Positions 54,366 through 63,245 of a stretch of 64,000 nucleotides of DNA are shown in pieces. Made by a program: the position numbers and the translations under genes. A model generated the notes under the pieces. The model did no database searches. It saw only the letters and a program-made list of their open reading frames with translations, and had not been told where the DNA came from. Source of the DNA: Proteus appendicitidis (GTDB taxonomy: Bacteria; Pseudomonadota; Gammaproteobacteria; Enterobacterales; Enterobacteriaceae); contig NZ_CP127389.1 in assembly GCF_030271835.1 (NCBI RefSeq), positions 1,276,001 through 1,340,000 of the forward strand. The letters run 5' to 3'. Position 1 is the first letter of the stretch; every line of letters begins with the position of its first letter.

Positions 54366-55565
54366 ATGCAGAACTTAAAAGCGTTGTTATTAGTGATGGT
54401 GTTATTGGGACCTTTGGGGATCGATCTCTATTTACCGACGATACCTACGATTGCTCAAGATTTAGGAAGTAGCGTATCCCTTATCCAATCAACTATCGCT
54501 TTATTTATTTTAGTCTTAGGTGTAGGGCAACTTATATCGGGACCTTTAGTGGATAGGTTTGGTCGTAAACCTATCGCTATCGCGGGAATACTTATCTATA
54601 TTGTGGGTTCTGTTATTGCAACAATTTCGACAGACTCAACGCTTTTTATTATCTCGCGATTATTACAAGCTTCAGCTGTGTGCTGTACTTCTGTTGTCGC
54701 TTTTACCTGTGTTCGTGACTGTTTTAATGGTAATGAAGCCGCCCGCGTTTTTGGTTTTTTAAATGGTACGTTAAATATTATCCCTGCATTGGCGCCATTA
54801 TTAGGTGGATTATTAGCAGAATATTGGGGATGGCGTGCTCCTTTCGGGTTCTTAATTTTCTATTCAGTGTTTGTGTTGATTTTGATCACCCGCTTTTTAC
54901 CAGAAACAAAGCCTGAAAATACTGCTCAATCAAAGCAAAAATTAGGTAAAACATACCTTGAGATTTTATGCAGCAAACGCTTTTTGACTTTTGCTTTAGT
55001 GAATGCGGGGACAATGGGGATGGCATTAACCTATGTGTCATTCGCCCCAATTGTATTGATGAATGATGCAAAATTATCAGCACTGATTTTTTCTATTGTT
55101 TTTGGTGTAAATGGTTTTTGGATCATGTTTGTTAGTTTTTATGCAAACCGCGTTATTCACCGTGCCGGCAGACCTGTTTGTTTGATCTTAGGGAGTGGGC
55201 TGATGGGATTAGGCTGTGTGAGCTTGTTAGGTAGCTTGTTGCTTATTCCAGCCGCAATGCAGGATCATTGGTTGATCTATATGCTTCCTGTGGCAAGTGC
55301 TTGTGCGGGGCTTGCTTTTATTATGGGACCCGCGACAAGTTATGCACTTGAACCTTATTCAAAAACAGCAGGTATTGCCTCTGCATTAGTGGGTTTTATT
55401 CAAATGGCAGGTGGTGCAGCCTTTGGTTTAACCGCGTTGGCTTCACCAGTACAACCGAAATTAGCGTTAGCTATTGTGATGTTACTTGGCAGTTTATTAG
55501 CGTTGAATGCTTATCGAGTAAGCCACAAAGAAGCGTTAATAGAAAAACAGGCTACACCAGAATAG
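54366..55565 (+). CDS. Bcr/CflA-family multidrug efflux MFS transporter
   Basis: A 399-residue 12-helix transporter of the DHA1 drug-efflux branch. The first helix and loop LGPLGIDLYLPTIPTIAQDL and the motif A sequence GPLVDRFGRKPIAIAG are characteristic of Bcr/CflA proteins. The likely role is export of drugs or small metabolites; the substrate is unknown. It is not adjacent to rlmC in E. coli, so it is a local insertion relative to that neighbourhood. Confidence 0.85.
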   Translation: MQNLKALLLVMVLLGPLGIDLYLPTIPTIAQDLGSSVSLIQSTIALFILVLGVGQLISGPLVDRFGRKPIAIAGILIYIVGSVIATISTDSTLFIISRLLQASAVCCTSVVAFTCVRDCFNGNEAARVFGFLNGTLNIIPALAPLLGGLLAEYWGWRAPFGFLIFYSVFVLILITRFLPETKPENTAQSKQKLGKTYLEILCSKRFLTFALVNAGTMGMALTYVSFAPIVLMNDAKLSALIFSIVFGVNGFWIMFVSFYANRVIHRAGRPVCLILGSGLMGLGCVSLLGSLLLIPAAMQDHWLIYMLPVASACAGLAFIMGPATSYALEPYSKTAGIASALVGFIQMAGGAAFGLTALASPVQPKLALAIVMLLGSLLALNAYRVSHKEALIEKQATPE

Positions 55566-55595
55566 AATAATTATTTGTTATTTATTCAAACATAG

Positions 55596-55659
55596 AAAAA
55601 CACCCCAAAGTTGGTGTCCAACTTTTGGGGTGCAGTTCATAACCTACTGGGGTGTTTTT
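55596..55659. terminator. Composite terminator between bcr-type gene and artM
   Basis: CACCCCAAAGTTGG pairs with CCAACTTTTGGGGTG (55601-55632). The upstream AAAAACACCCCA could instead pair with TGGGGTGTTTTT (55648-55659). The second arm carries the plus-strand T run and the first carries the minus-strand T run, so the convergent transcripts may each end here. Confidence 0.75.
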
Positions 55660-55685
55660 ATATCGACAGTTCGGTTTACACGTTT

Positions 55686-56354
55686 TTAATTACGATGCTC
55701 AAACTCTAAGGCTTTTTTCTCAATTAATCTCATTAAAAGAGTCAATATTCCGTTGATACACAGATAAATAATACCGGCTGCAACAAAAACCATTACATCA
55801 TAACTTTGACCAAAAACTTGTCGGCTATAACCTGTTAACTCAAGTAAAGTGATGGTACTGGCAAGTGAGGTACTTTTGAATATTAAGACCACTTCGTTTG
55901 AATATGATGAAAGCGCACGCTTAAATGCGTAAGGTAATATCACTCTTGCCGTTTGTATTGGAGACATGCCTAGCGCTTGGCAAGATTGCCATTGCCCTGA
56001 TGGGATAGCTCTTACAGCACCATAGAAAAGTAAGGTTGAATATGCCGCACTATTTAATGCTAATGTGACCATTGCACAAAACCAAGGTGTTGATAATAAC
56101 TCCCAAATCAATGGGAAGTTTTTCAACGCAGGAAATTGCCCAGGACCATAATAGATTAAGAAGAACTGCACCAATAATGGTGTACCCGTAAATAAGGTAA
56201 TATAAGCTTTTACTATTTGGCTAATAACCGGTGTTTTTAGTGCCAAAATAAAGGTCATTAATACCGATAAAGTAAATGCAACCAATAGCGCCACAATTGT
56301 TAAAGAAAGGCTGGTTGGTAATCCCGGTAATATATCAACAATATAATCCCACAT
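55686..56354 (-). CDS. artM: Arginine ABC transporter permease ArtM
   Basis: A 222-residue inner-membrane permease of the His/Glu/Gln/Arg family. It has about five helices and the EAA-type loop ALGMSPIQTARVILPYAFKRALSSYSNE. It is last in the operon artP-artI-artQ-artM and overlaps artQ by one base. It pairs with ArtQ to form the arginine channel. Confidence 0.93.
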   Translation of the reverse strand: MWDYIVDILPGLPTSLSLTIVALLVAFTLSVLMTFILALKTPVISQIVKAYITLFTGTPLLVQFFLIYYGPGQFPALKNFPLIWELLSTPWFCAMVTLALNSAAYSTLLFYGAVRAIPSGQWQSCQALGMSPIQTARVILPYAFKRALSSYSNEVVLIFKSTSLASTITLLELTGYSRQVFGQSYDVMVFVAAGIIYLCINGILTLLMRLIEKKALEFEHRN

Positions 56355-57058
56355 TATGAGGCACTCCGTTCAAATCGGGTCGTTCTCATTTCTAGCCATT
56401 TCAGGATATATTGACTGACCAATGTAATTGCTAAATAAATCAGAGCAACAATGCTATACCAAGTAAAAGGCTCTTGAGTTCTATTGGCGATACTTTGTGT
56501 TTGTAGCATTAAATCATTGACGCTGATTAATGAGACTAACGCGGTGTCTTTCAAGAGTACTAACCACTGATTACCTAAACCCGGCAAAGCGTGACGCCAC
56601 ATTTGAGGCATGATAAAGCGGAAGAAAATAGTAATACGACCCATGCCTAATGCTTGGCCGGCTTCCCATTGTCCTGTTGGTACGGCTTTTAATGCACCAC
56701 GTAAAGTTTGTGAAGCATAAGAAGCATAAAGAAGTGAAAGGGCGATAACACCGCAATAGAAAGGTAAAGATTCAGTATCACCAAAATCAATTTGTAAGGT
56801 GAAAGCACCTAATTCAATACCATCCATTAGCATCATGACACCTTGCAAGGTGCCATAATAGACAAAAAGAACCACCAGCATTTCTGGTAGTCCTCTAATT
56901 AGTGTTACCCAGCATGTTCCTAAGAAAGCAAAGGCTTTCCATCTCGCGGATTCCCAAGCTGTAAACAGCATGGCAAGAACTAATCCGATGATAAGAGCAG
57001 AAATAGCAAGTGAGACCGTTGTGACGGCCGCACCTGCTAGAGTTGTTATTTCATTCAT
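56354..57058 (-). CDS. artQ: Arginine ABC transporter permease ArtQ
   Basis: A 234-residue permease with about five helices and the EAA loop [30 protein letters not shown]. It is placed between the binding protein and artM, as in E. coli, 31 bases after artI. Confidence 0.93.
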   Translation of the reverse strand: MNEITTLAGAAVTTVSLAISALIIGLVLAMLFTAWESARWKAFAFLGTCWVTLIRGLPEMLVVLFVYYGTLQGVMMLMDGIELGAFTLQIDFGDTESLPFYCGVIALSLLYASYASQTLRGALKAVPTGQWEAGQALGMGRITIFFRFIMPQMWRHALPGLGNQWLVLLKDTALVSLISVNDLMLQTQSIANRTQEPFTWYSIVALIYLAITLVSQYILKWLEMRTTRFERSAS

Positions 57059-57089
57059 CTATTAAACTATTGTTGTTATTGAAATATCG

Positions 57090-57824
57090 TTATTCAAACC
57101 ATTTTTTATAAATGACATCATAGGTGCCATCAGCTTTTACTTCAGCTAATGCTTTATTTAATTTATCTTGTAAATCAGCATTGCCTTTTCTTACTGCAAT
57201 CGCAAGACCAGTACCAAAATAGTTAGGATCTGCAACTTTATCACCTACAATACCTAATTCAGGATTCTTTTTCAGCCATTCATTAACTACAGCCGTGTCA
57301 CCAAAGATAGCTTCGATACGACCATTTTTCAGATCTAATACCGCATTTTGATAACTGTCATAAGGAACTGTTTTCATCTCTTTGTGTTGTTCATTGATGA
57401 ATTTCTGATGGGTTGTCCCATTTTGTACACCAATTTGTTTACCTTTTAGGCTCGCAACATCAGAGATTTTACCTGTTACTGTGATAAATACTGCTGAGTT
57501 ATCATAGTAAGAATCAGTGAAATCAACTTGTTTTTGACGCTCTGGCGTAATATCAATGCCTGCCATTAATGCTTCAAAACGACGGAATTTCAGGCTAGGA
57601 ATTAAACTATCAAATGACTGATTGGTAAAGGTACAGTCCGCATTAATTTTTGCACACATTGCATTTGCTAAATCAACGTCAAATCCCACAATTTGATTAT
57701 TTGCATCAATCATTTCAAATGGAGGATACGTTGCTTCCGTTGCAAAACGGATTGTTTCTTTCTCAGCCGCAGTTGCAGAAAGTGTAATACTGGTCAGAAG
57801 TGCCGCAAATAATATTTTTTTCAT
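57090..57824 (-). CDS. artI: Arginine-binding periplasmic protein (ArtI/ArtJ family)
   Basis: A 244-residue solute-binding protein with a signal peptide (cleavage near ATAA, residue 20). ATEATYPPFEMIDANNQIVGFDVDLANAMC and GIDITPERQKQV are typical. Position and sequence favour ArtI, although some segments resemble ArtJ. E. coli has both; only one is present in this window. It delivers arginine or related basic amino acids to ArtQM. Confidence 0.9.
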   Translation of the reverse strand: MKKILFAALLTSITLSATAAEKETIRFATEATYPPFEMIDANNQIVGFDVDLANAMCAKINADCTFTNQSFDSLIPSLKFRRFEALMAGIDITPERQKQVDFTDSYYDNSAVFITVTGKISDVASLKGKQIGVQNGTTHQKFINEQHKEMKTVPYDSYQNAVLDLKNGRIEAIFGDTAVVNEWLKKNPELGIVGDKVADPNYFGTGLAIAVRKGNADLQDKLNKALAEVKADGTYDVIYKKWFE

Positions 57825-57838
57825 TGTCTGATCCTGAT

Positions 57839-58567
57839 TTAGTGTGACAAGTAATTAGCAAAAGCTTCCGTTTGTGGAGCTGTGAAACGATAGTTATCAC
57901 CTTGCTCTATAATACGACCGTTTTCCATATATACAACTTTGCTCGCGGCTTTGCGTGCAATTTCAACTTCGTGGGTCACAATCACTTGTGTAATACCCGT
58001 TTCAGAAAGTTCTTTGATAATATCAACAACTTGAGCGGTAATTTCAGGATCTAAAGCTGCCGTTGGTTCATCAAATAAGAGAACTTGAGGCTCCATCATT
58101 AAGGCTCTAGCAATAGCAACACGTTGTTGCTGCCCCCCTGATAAATGCAGTGGGAAACGTTCTGCATATTCACTTAAACGTAAACGTCCAAGTAATTTCA
58201 TTGCTTTTTCTTTGGCCTGTGGTTTTGATAAACCTAATACACGGCAAGGTGCTTCAATTAAATTATCAAGAACCGTTAAATGTGGCCATAAATTATATTG
58301 TTGAAATACCATGCCCACATTTTGGCGTAATGAACGAATTGCCTTTGCGTTAGGCTGTTGGCTAAAGTCAAAATGCAGACCCGCAATTTCTAATTCGCCT
58401 GAACGTGGCATTTCTAATAAATTAAGAACTCTCATTAGGGAGCTTTTACCTGCACCACTTGGTCCTAATAGAACCATTGTTTCACCAGCAGAGCATTCTA
58501 GATTAATATCATAGAGTGCTTGGTGCGAACCGTAGAAACAATTTATGTTTTTTAATTGAATACTCAT
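57839..58567 (-). CDS. artP: Arginine ABC transporter ATP-binding protein ArtP
   Basis: A 242-residue ABC ATPase, the E. coli length. Walker A is GPSGAGKS (35-42), the signature is LSGGQQQR and Walker B is [14 protein letters not shown]. The ATG at 58567 gives [13 protein letters not shown] as in E. coli, though its ribosome-binding site is poor; ATG 58588 and TTG 58600 are alternatives. It is the first gene of artPIQM. An ArgR-like site lies upstream. Confidence 0.93.
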   Translation of the reverse strand: MSIQLKNINCFYGSHQALYDINLECSAGETMVLLGPSGAGKSSLMRVLNLLEMPRSGELEIAGLHFDFSQQPNAKAIRSLRQNVGMVFQQYNLWPHLTVLDNLIEAPCRVLGLSKPQAKEKAMKLLGRLRLSEYAERFPLHLSGGQQQRVAIARALMMEPQVLLFDEPTAALDPEITAQVVDIIKELSETGITQVIVTHEVEIARKAASKVVYMENGRIIEQGDNYRFTAPQTEAFANYLSH

Positions 58568-58612
58568 GCGTTTTTTCTGAATAGTCATTAACTGGTTCAA
58601 ATAATAAAACGG

Positions 58613-58652
58613 TGAGAATAATTATGCAACTAAAACTGCATAATAAAGTGGT
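58613..58652 (-). promoter_or_regulatory. Possible ArgR operator upstream of artP
   Basis: AGAAT-AATT-ATGCA (58615-58628) matches the ARG box core TGAAT-W4-ATTCA at 8 of 10 positions. It is followed by TGCAT-AATA, a second half-box. ATTATGCA and TGCATAAT (58621-58644) also form a perfect inverted repeat. ArgR control of art genes is known in E. coli. Confidence 0.45.
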
Positions 58653-58679
58653 TTTTTTACGTAAAAATGGGTAACTCGG

Positions 58680-60137
58680 CTATTTTTTTTCACTGGTAGG
58701 TGAATTTTTATCCAGTTTGTAAGCGTTAGTACTTATTGTTTTAGCCATACCTTTGAAAATAAATAAGTGCGCAGGCATCATGGCAAACCAATAAAGTAAT
58801 CCACTAAATCCTGCAGGGTGCCACCAAGCACGAACATCTATTGAACGCAGATGACCACTGTCGTGGATCGTGAAAGAGAGTCTGCCTAAACCGGGCGCTT
58901 TCATTCCAAATAACAGTGTGAGCTGTTTTTCAGGCTCCAGTTTAATCACTCGCCAACCATCAATCATATCGCCAAGTTCTAACGTTTCTCGAGAAGGTCG
59001 TCCGTAAGTGACTTTATTCCCTGCAATATCATCCATAATGGCGCGTGTTTTCCATAAGGCGTTACCATAGAAATACCCTTGTTCACCGCCGATTTGTTGC
59101 ACTGTATGCCAAAGGGATGCCGCGCTTGCAGGTGTGGATACTGTGCAACCCGCATTTTTAGGGTAATAGCCATAGCCGGGTTTCCAGCGACTACGAACCG
59201 CCGAAGAGTAACCCCAATCTTGGTTATCTAACGCGGCTTCTTCATCAGCGAGTGTTTCTTTTACTGCATCATCAAATTTAATTAGAGACTGAGGGATCAG
59301 TTTACGTAATCGCTCATCGTTGGCAGGAAGATCGTATTTCAGCCCTTGGATCAGCTCTTTGGCAATCGAGGTGGGCACAGACGTTATCATACTGATAAAT
59401 CCTGCCGAAATTAAACTCGCTGGCATTGGGATGGGAATTAGCATCCGCTTTTTACCCGAAATTTTAATAAAGCGCTCAAAAAGTGTTTGATAGCTGATGT
59501 ATTCAGGGCCACCTGCATCAAAAATCCGGTGCTGATGTGTAGGGTGATGAATAATTTCTGTTAAATAGTGAATTAAATTTTTTAAGGCAATAGGGGAGGA
59601 CTTTGACCGAACCCAGCGAGGTGGCGTAAGAATGGGGAGGTTATAAACCATATCACGCATAATTTCAAAAGCGGCTGAACCAGGACCGACAATCATTGAG
59701 GTACGAATTTCTGTTACCGGGATGGAGCTGGTTCTTAATACTTCACCTGTCAGTTTTCGTGCAATAAGGTGAGGAGAGTATTGTTGATCTTCATGTTGTA
59801 AGGCACTTAAAAAGATAATTTGTTGAACGTTCGAGCCTTCAAGTGCTTCAACAACATTAATGGCAGCTTGGCGCTCTAGTTCAATTAGATTATGCGCATC
59901 TCCCATACTATGAACAAGATAATAAACGATATCTGTATCGTGCATGACACTGTTTAAGGTTTCTGGATCATGTAAATCGACAAAGATACAGCGTGTATTT
60001 TCCCAACCTTGAGACATCATCCAGTCAATTCTACGAGCGCCAGCAGTGACCTGATGACCTTGTTTTATCAGAGCTGGAATAAGATTTTGACCAATATGCC
60101 CACTGGCACCAAGTACTAATACACGCTGTTGATTCAT
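58680..60137 (-). CDS. ybjT: YbjT: NAD(P)-binding protein with DUF2867 domain
   Basis: A 485-residue two-part protein (E. coli 476). The N-terminal half is an atypical SDR Rossmann fold (VLGASGHIGQNLIPALIKQGHQVTAGAR). The C-terminal half is DUF2867 (GDMIDGWRVIKLEPEKQLTLLFGMKAPGLGRL), ending in a hydrophobic patch (FSGLLYWFAMMPAHLFIFKGMAK). Function unknown. It lies between lysO and artP and on the same strand as both, the E. coli neighbourhood. Confidence 0.9.
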   Translation of the reverse strand: MNQQRVLVLGASGHIGQNLIPALIKQGHQVTAGARRIDWMMSQGWENTRCIFVDLHDPETLNSVMHDTDIVYYLVHSMGDAHNLIELERQAAINVVEALEGSNVQQIIFLSALQHEDQQYSPHLIARKLTGEVLRTSSIPVTEIRTSMIVGPGSAAFEIMRDMVYNLPILTPPRWVRSKSSPIALKNLIHYLTEIIHHPTHQHRIFDAGGPEYISYQTLFERFIKISGKKRMLIPIPMPASLISAGFISMITSVPTSIAKELIQGLKYDLPANDERLRKLIPQSLIKFDDAVKETLADEEAALDNQDWGYSSAVRSRWKPGYGYYPKNAGCTVSTPASAASLWHTVQQIGGEQGYFYGNALWKTRAIMDDIAGNKVTYGRPSRETLELGDMIDGWRVIKLEPEKQLTLLFGMKAPGLGRLSFTIHDSGHLRSIDVRAWWHPAGFSGLLYWFAMMPAHLFIFKGMAKTISTNAYKLDKNSPTSEKK

Positions 60138-60189
60138 GGTTAATCCATTGTAAAAAGAGAACGTTATCGTTCTATTGTTACTGATTTTT

Positions 60190-61092
60190 CTATGAAGTAA
60201 AGAACGCCATCAAGATTGGTGTGATTAAACTTAACACGAATCCATGCACAATCGCTGCTGGCACAATGGCAACACCGCCACTGCGTTGTAAAACAGGCAA
60301 GGTAAAGTCCATAGATGTTGAACCACAAATTCCTAATGCCGTATTTCTATAACGATTAACAATGATAGGAATAAGCATAATTGCCGCTAATTCACGCATT
60401 AAGTCATTGAAAAATGCAGTACTACCAATAACAGGACCAAATGCATCAGTGAGCACAATACCCGATAATGAATACCAACCATAACCTGATGCAATCGCTA
60501 ATCCCATTTTCATCGGTAATCCTAGTAAGTAAGCAGCTAAAGCACCACCAGCAAGCGCACTAACGCCCATCACGACGGCAATGGTTGTTCCTCGACGATT
60601 GATAAGAATTTGCTTAGGACTCATTCCGCTATTGCGTAATTGTAATCCGACTAACCAAAGTAAGAAGATAAGCGCGCCTTGGCTGGCATGAGAGGCATAA
60701 TGGAAAATTGACCAGCCTGTTAAACCGACAAAGAAACCCACAACAACGACACCACATAATTGCAGCGATTCAAGTACCATTTTTATGCGTGAAGGGGGCT
60801 TGGACTGTTTATGCGCAGGGACGTGCCAAGGATCTTTTTTATCCAGTAACCATAAAAACAGTAAGTTGGCACCAAATGTACATAAAAAGAAAACACTAGC
60901 ATAAGAAAGAATCGAGACTAAGTTTTCACCAATATTATCTAGCATGGCTAAACTAACGCCCATTAGAAATAGGATAACGTAAACCATCGCGCTAAGCAGG
61001 CGGTTTGCCAGATGAAGTAATGGGCGATTGTTTAACTTAATCAAATACCCTACAAAAAGCGGAAGTAGGATAATTAATAATCCTGATAGCAT
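60190..61092 (-). CDS. lysO: Lysine exporter LysO (YbjE)
   Basis: A 300-residue inner-membrane protein of the LysO family (E. coli 299) with about eight helices. Conserved stretches include LVGLQLRNSGMSPKQILINRRG, GLAIASGYGWYSLSGIVLTDAFGPVIGSTAFFNDLMRE and GSTSMDFTLPVLQRSGG. LysO exports L-lysine and toxic analogues. It lies 52 bases upstream of ybjT on the same strand, so the two may be co-transcribed. Confidence 0.93.
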   Translation of the reverse strand: MLSGLLIILLPLFVGYLIKLNNRPLLHLANRLLSAMVYVILFLMGVSLAMLDNIGENLVSILSYASVFFLCTFGANLLFLWLLDKKDPWHVPAHKQSKPPSRIKMVLESLQLCGVVVVGFFVGLTGWSIFHYASHASQGALIFLLWLVGLQLRNSGMSPKQILINRRGTTIAVVMGVSALAGGALAAYLLGLPMKMGLAIASGYGWYSLSGIVLTDAFGPVIGSTAFFNDLMRELAAIMLIPIIVNRYRNTALGICGSTSMDFTLPVLQRSGGVAIVPAAIVHGFVLSLITPILMAFFTS

Positions 61093-61433
61093 TTCTATTC
61101 CTTACTGAGTGTGCTTAAATTATAAAATAAACTAATAACGTGAATTGGATTATAACATTTACTTATGATGTTGTGGATACAGAAATTAAGATAAGTCTAA
61201 AATATTTATTAAGGCTAACGAGCCTACCATGTTTAGGTGTAAGAGGCTTTAATTGATTGAAAAGCGAACAAAATGGGTATATATCGAATAGTTGAGTAAA
61301 TTTTATTACGGCTATCTTGAACTGTGATTTAATGAAAATATACATTAAGTGAAATTATTGCTGATTAAGCATAAAGTGAAGATAGGAAGAATAAAATAAA
61401 ACCATAGCTTAGTCGCAACTGACGAGGGAATTT
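61093..61433. other. Divergent spacer lysO / ybjD
   Basis: These 341 AT-rich bases hold the promoters of two divergent genes. I saw no strong ArgR box, hairpin or open reading frame. Confidence 0.55.
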
Positions 61434-63110
61434 ATGTATTTAGAAAGAGTGGAAATAGTTGGATTCCGTGGACTTAATCGTCTTTCATTACCTCTTGATA
61501 TGAATACAGTCTTAGTGGGTGAAAATGCGTGGGGTAAAAGCTCATTACTTGATGCGTTAACACTCAGTTTGGGTATTGAAACCTATCAATATGCATTTAC
61601 ACCTGATGATTTCCATCGTTTGCCGAATGAACCTGAAGAAAATGGCAAAAAAAGCCTACAAATTATTTTAACGTTTACTGAATCTCGCCCAGGGCGTCAT
61701 CGCTCTTATCGCTTCCATAAAATCGCGCCTGTATGGGTTGAAAATGGGGATGATCTTAAACATATCTATTACCGTATCAGTGCGGAATTAGATGAACAAA
61801 AGAATGTAAAAACATTCCGCTATTTTCTTGATAAAGAAGGCAAGCAAATTCGCTTACCTAATGGGCAAACTCAAGAAATCATTGCAGAGATAGTGAGGCT
61901 TTATCCAGTTCTTCGTTTACAAGATGCGCGTTTTGTTCGTGATCTCGCCTCTGACGTTATCGACTCTCATAATAATCCTCATCGAGAAGCGTTTAATAAT
62001 AAAATGAGCGAGTTAACCAAAGCGTTAGTCAGAAATCCTGACGAGTTGTCAGATGAAGATTTGCGTGAAGGTCTTGATGCAATGCAACAACTGTTAGGAC
62101 ACTATTTTGCAGATCACGGTTCGTTGCTGTTTAAATCCCGCGCTCACCATCGCAAAGTTAACGAGCCTCATGTACGTGGCTGGCATGCCTTAGAAAATAT
62201 CAATAAAGTGTTGGCAAAACCCAATCAGAGAAGTATTCGATTAATTATCTTGGGGATGTTTTCTTCTATCTTACAATCTCGTGGTAGTGTTGCACTTGAT
62301 CCTTATGCAAGACCTATTGTGATTGTTGAAAACCCAGAAACGCGTTTACATCCTATTATGCTTTCGGTGGCTTGGGGATTACTCAATCTTTTCTCATTAC
62401 AACGGATCACAACTACAAACTCAGGTGAACTGCTTTCACTCGCACCGCTGCAAAGCGTTTGTCGTTTAGTGCGTGATACCGATAAAGTTGCGGCTTACCG
62501 TGTTGGAGATCAGCAACTACATTCTGATGAAGAGCGGCGTATCTCATTTCATATTCGTTATAACCGACCCTCTGCGTTATTTGCGCGCTGTTGGTTATTG
62601 GTTGAAGGTGAAACAGAGATTTGGTTAATGAATGAATTGGCAAGGCAATGTAATTATTTCTTTGAAGCGGAAGGAATAAAAGTCATTGAGTTTGCTCAAT
62701 GTGGGCTTAAGCCATTATTAAAGTACGCAACTTATATGGGTATAGAATGGCATACCTTAGTAGATGGTGATGAAGCGGGTAAGAAATATGCCGCGACCGT
62801 TAAGGATTTTGCATTAAAAAGCAATGATGCAGAGCGTGATAGATTAACGAAGCTTCCTGCGTTAGATATGGAACATTTTTTATATAAAGAAGGCTTTCGC
62901 AATGTATATCATGATGTCGCAGGTGTGCCAGATAATGAAAAATGGCCAACTCGACGCGTGATCATTAAAGCCATTCAACGTTCATCTAAGCCTGATCTCG
63001 CACTAACGGTAGCTAACAATGCGGCTCAACGTGGAGTAGACTCCATCCCTTCCATACTGAAAAGTATGTTCTCTCGTGTTGCATGGCTTGCAAGAGGCAA
63101 GGCGAATTAA
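61434..63110 (+). CDS. ybjD: YbjD: OLD-family ATP-dependent nuclease
   Basis: A 558-residue protein (E. coli YbjD 552). It has an N-terminal SMC/ABC-like ATPase with Walker A GENAWGKSS (29-37) and signature-type VENPETRLHPIMLSVAWGLL. A C-terminal TOPRIM domain has WLLVEGETEIWLMNELARQ and LVDGDEAGKKYA. This is the OLD (overcoming lysogenisation defect) architecture of an ATPase fused to a metal-dependent nuclease. A DNA repair or defence role is plausible but unproven. GACGAGGGA precedes the ATG. Confidence 0.9.
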   Translation: MYLERVEIVGFRGLNRLSLPLDMNTVLVGENAWGKSSLLDALTLSLGIETYQYAFTPDDFHRLPNEPEENGKKSLQIILTFTESRPGRHRSYRFHKIAPVWVENGDDLKHIYYRISAELDEQKNVKTFRYFLDKEGKQIRLPNGQTQEIIAEIVRLYPVLRLQDARFVRDLASDVIDSHNNPHREAFNNKMSELTKALVRNPDELSDEDLREGLDAMQQLLGHYFADHGSLLFKSRAHHRKVNEPHVRGWHALENINKVLAKPNQRSIRLIILGMFSSILQSRGSVALDPYARPIVIVENPETRLHPIMLSVAWGLLNLFSLQRITTTNSGELLSLAPLQSVCRLVRDTDKVAAYRVGDQQLHSDEERRISFHIRYNRPSALFARCWLLVEGETEIWLMNELARQCNYFFEAEGIKVIEFAQCGLKPLLKYATYMGIEWHTLVDGDEAGKKYAATVKDFALKSNDAERDRLTKLPALDMEHFLYKEGFRNVYHDVAGVPDNEKWPTRRVIIKAIQRSSKPDLALTVANNAAQRGVDSIPSILKSMFSRVAWLARGKAN

Positions 63111-63168
63111 TTCAAATTCACTACATTTATGTAAGTAAGATAAATTCACAACATCTACACGTATTTTA

Positions 63169-63200
63169 TTTAGCTATGAGAATAAAATCTCATAGCTAAA
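63169..63200 (+). repeat. Stem-loop between ybjD and macA
   Basis: TTTAGCTATGAGA and TCTCATAGCTAAA form a perfect 13-bp stem with the 6-base loop ATAAAA. No T run follows, so it is not a standard terminator. The stem length and loop equal those of the sdaC/sdaB hairpin. Confidence 0.6.
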
Positions 63201-63245
63201 GCTTTGTATGAGTTATGTCATCTTTATGTTTAAGAAGGAAGAATT

